Shown in pieces: positions 63,665-64,000 of a DNA stretch of 64,000 bases. Under the pieces are notes generated by a model. That model saw only the letters and a program-made list of their open reading frames with translations. It searched no databases and was not told the origin of the DNA. Within the stretch, counting starts at the first letter, position 1. The number at the start of each line of letters is the position of its first letter. Origin of the DNA: Butyricicoccus pullicaecorum (GTDB taxonomy: Bacteria > Bacillota > Clostridia > Oscillospirales > Butyricicoccaceae); NCBI GenBank assembly GCA_018366195.1, contig JAGZIN010000002.1, positions 124,001-188,000 of the forward strand. The letters are read 5' to 3'. The position numbers and the translations under genes are program-made.

Positions 63665-63779
63665 AAAAAACCCCAGTTGAACTGGGGGTCAATAAAAACT
63701 TATAGTACAAAAAAGACCTCCTGTGTTAAAATAGAAGTGGTTTGGCGACCACACGACTAAAAACACAGGAAGTCATGTC
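63665..63779 (+). promoter_or_regulatory. IS200-type left end: hairpin, promoter and RBS-sequestering leader
   Basis: CCCCAGT-TGA-ACTGGGG (63671-63687) is a perfect hairpin preceded by six A, so it is a terminator on the minus strand. TTGAAC (63677-63682), 17 bases, TTATAG (63700-63705) is a possible tnpA promoter. A 13-base arm at 63715-63727 pairs with 63762-63774 (one G-U pair) around an inner stem GTGGT/ACCAC. The second arm contains AGGA, the probable tnpA ribosome binding site. IS200 elements are known to silence tnpA this way. Confidence 0.6.
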
Positions 63780-64000
63780 ATGAAAGACATTAATAGTTTA
63801 TCACATAGCAGATGGAGATGTAAATACCATATTGTTTTTGCACCAAAATACAGAAGACAAGTAATTTATGGAAAAATAAAAGCAGATGTAGGAAAAATAC
63901 GGAGAGAATTATGTGAGAGAAAAGGAGTGGAAATTGAAGCAGCAGAGTGTTGTAAAGATCATATTCACATGCTGGTGAGTATCCCACCCCACCTGAGTGT
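63780..64000 (+). CDS. tnpA: IS200/IS605-family Y1 transposase TnpA, 3'-truncated by the window edge
   Basis: ATG 63780 opens a frame that continues off the right edge (73 codons visible). HSRWRCKYHIVFAPKYRRQV is the typical IS200 N-terminus, and CKDHIHMLVSIPP contains the HUH histidine pair of the metal site. The catalytic Tyr would lie beyond the window. It performs single-strand 'peel and paste' transposition. The element is probably intact up to the edge. Confidence 0.92.
   Translation, partial: MKDINSLSHSRWRCKYHIVFAPKYRRQVIYGKIKADVGKIRRELCERKGVEIEAAECCKDHIHMLVSIPPHLS

Overview
The window looks like a Gram-positive Clostridia chromosome (Bacillota, probably Oscillospirales/Ruminococcaceae-like). 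The evidence is the class III fructose-bisphosphatase, the gdpP-rplI-dnaB-tilS-hpt-ftsH gene order, a UPF0735 ACT protein before hom-thrB-lysC, YkpA-type ABC-F, PcsB-like hydrolases beside ftsEX, many TTG/GTG starts with AGGAGG-type ribosome binding sites, and sigma-A promoters. The genus call is inference. No rRNA, tRNA or CRISPR array was seen.

Region 1 (1-7.75 kb) is a decaying accessory island that looks AT-richer than the rest. It holds a partial reverse-strand ORF, one very large superfamily 1 helicase-nuclease gene broken by three lesions, a frameshifted replication-initiator-like gene, a small ICE-type protein and an excisionase-like protein. No intact integrase is visible.

Region 2 (7.9-15.4 kb, minus strand) is a cobalamin riboswitch with its terminator, followed by a complete nickel/peptide-class ABC importer (lipoprotein, two permeases, two ATPases) and a class I SAM methyltransferase. 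Two further genes encode a membrane protein and a small protein.

Region 3 (15.5-31 kb) holds class III FBPase, an orphan recombinase-tail DNA-binding protein, a lipoprotein/response regulator/histidine kinase operon running into DUF1385 and prmC, recA-recX, two small membrane proteins, rimO-pgsA, an ABC-F gene and a CpXC protein. A probable metal permease lies on the opposite strand.

Region 4 (31.7-50.3 kb) holds a DEAD-box helicase, a phosphodiester glycosidase, a VOC protein, c-di-AMP phosphodiesterase gdpP, rplI, dnaB, tilS, hpt, ftsH, the threonine/aspartate genes (ACT protein, hom, thrB, lysC), rlmB, and a protein with the P1B-ATPase membrane plan but degenerate catalytic motifs.

Region 5 (50.4-64 kb) holds a second-type EF-G, a DUF4830 protein, an RsuA-family pseudouridine synthase, a PucR/CdaR-type regulator, and ftsE-ftsX followed by two tandem M23 hydrolases and an S41 protease, which looks like a cell-separation module. 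A perfect consensus promoter then reads into a decayed IS605-type tnpB 3' end directly before greA-lysS. The window ends inside an IS200-type tnpA.

The strongest candidates for something undescribed are the B12-riboswitch importer with its methyltransferase, the pseudo-P-type ATPase, and the promoter-driven tnpB/omega-RNA relic before greA.
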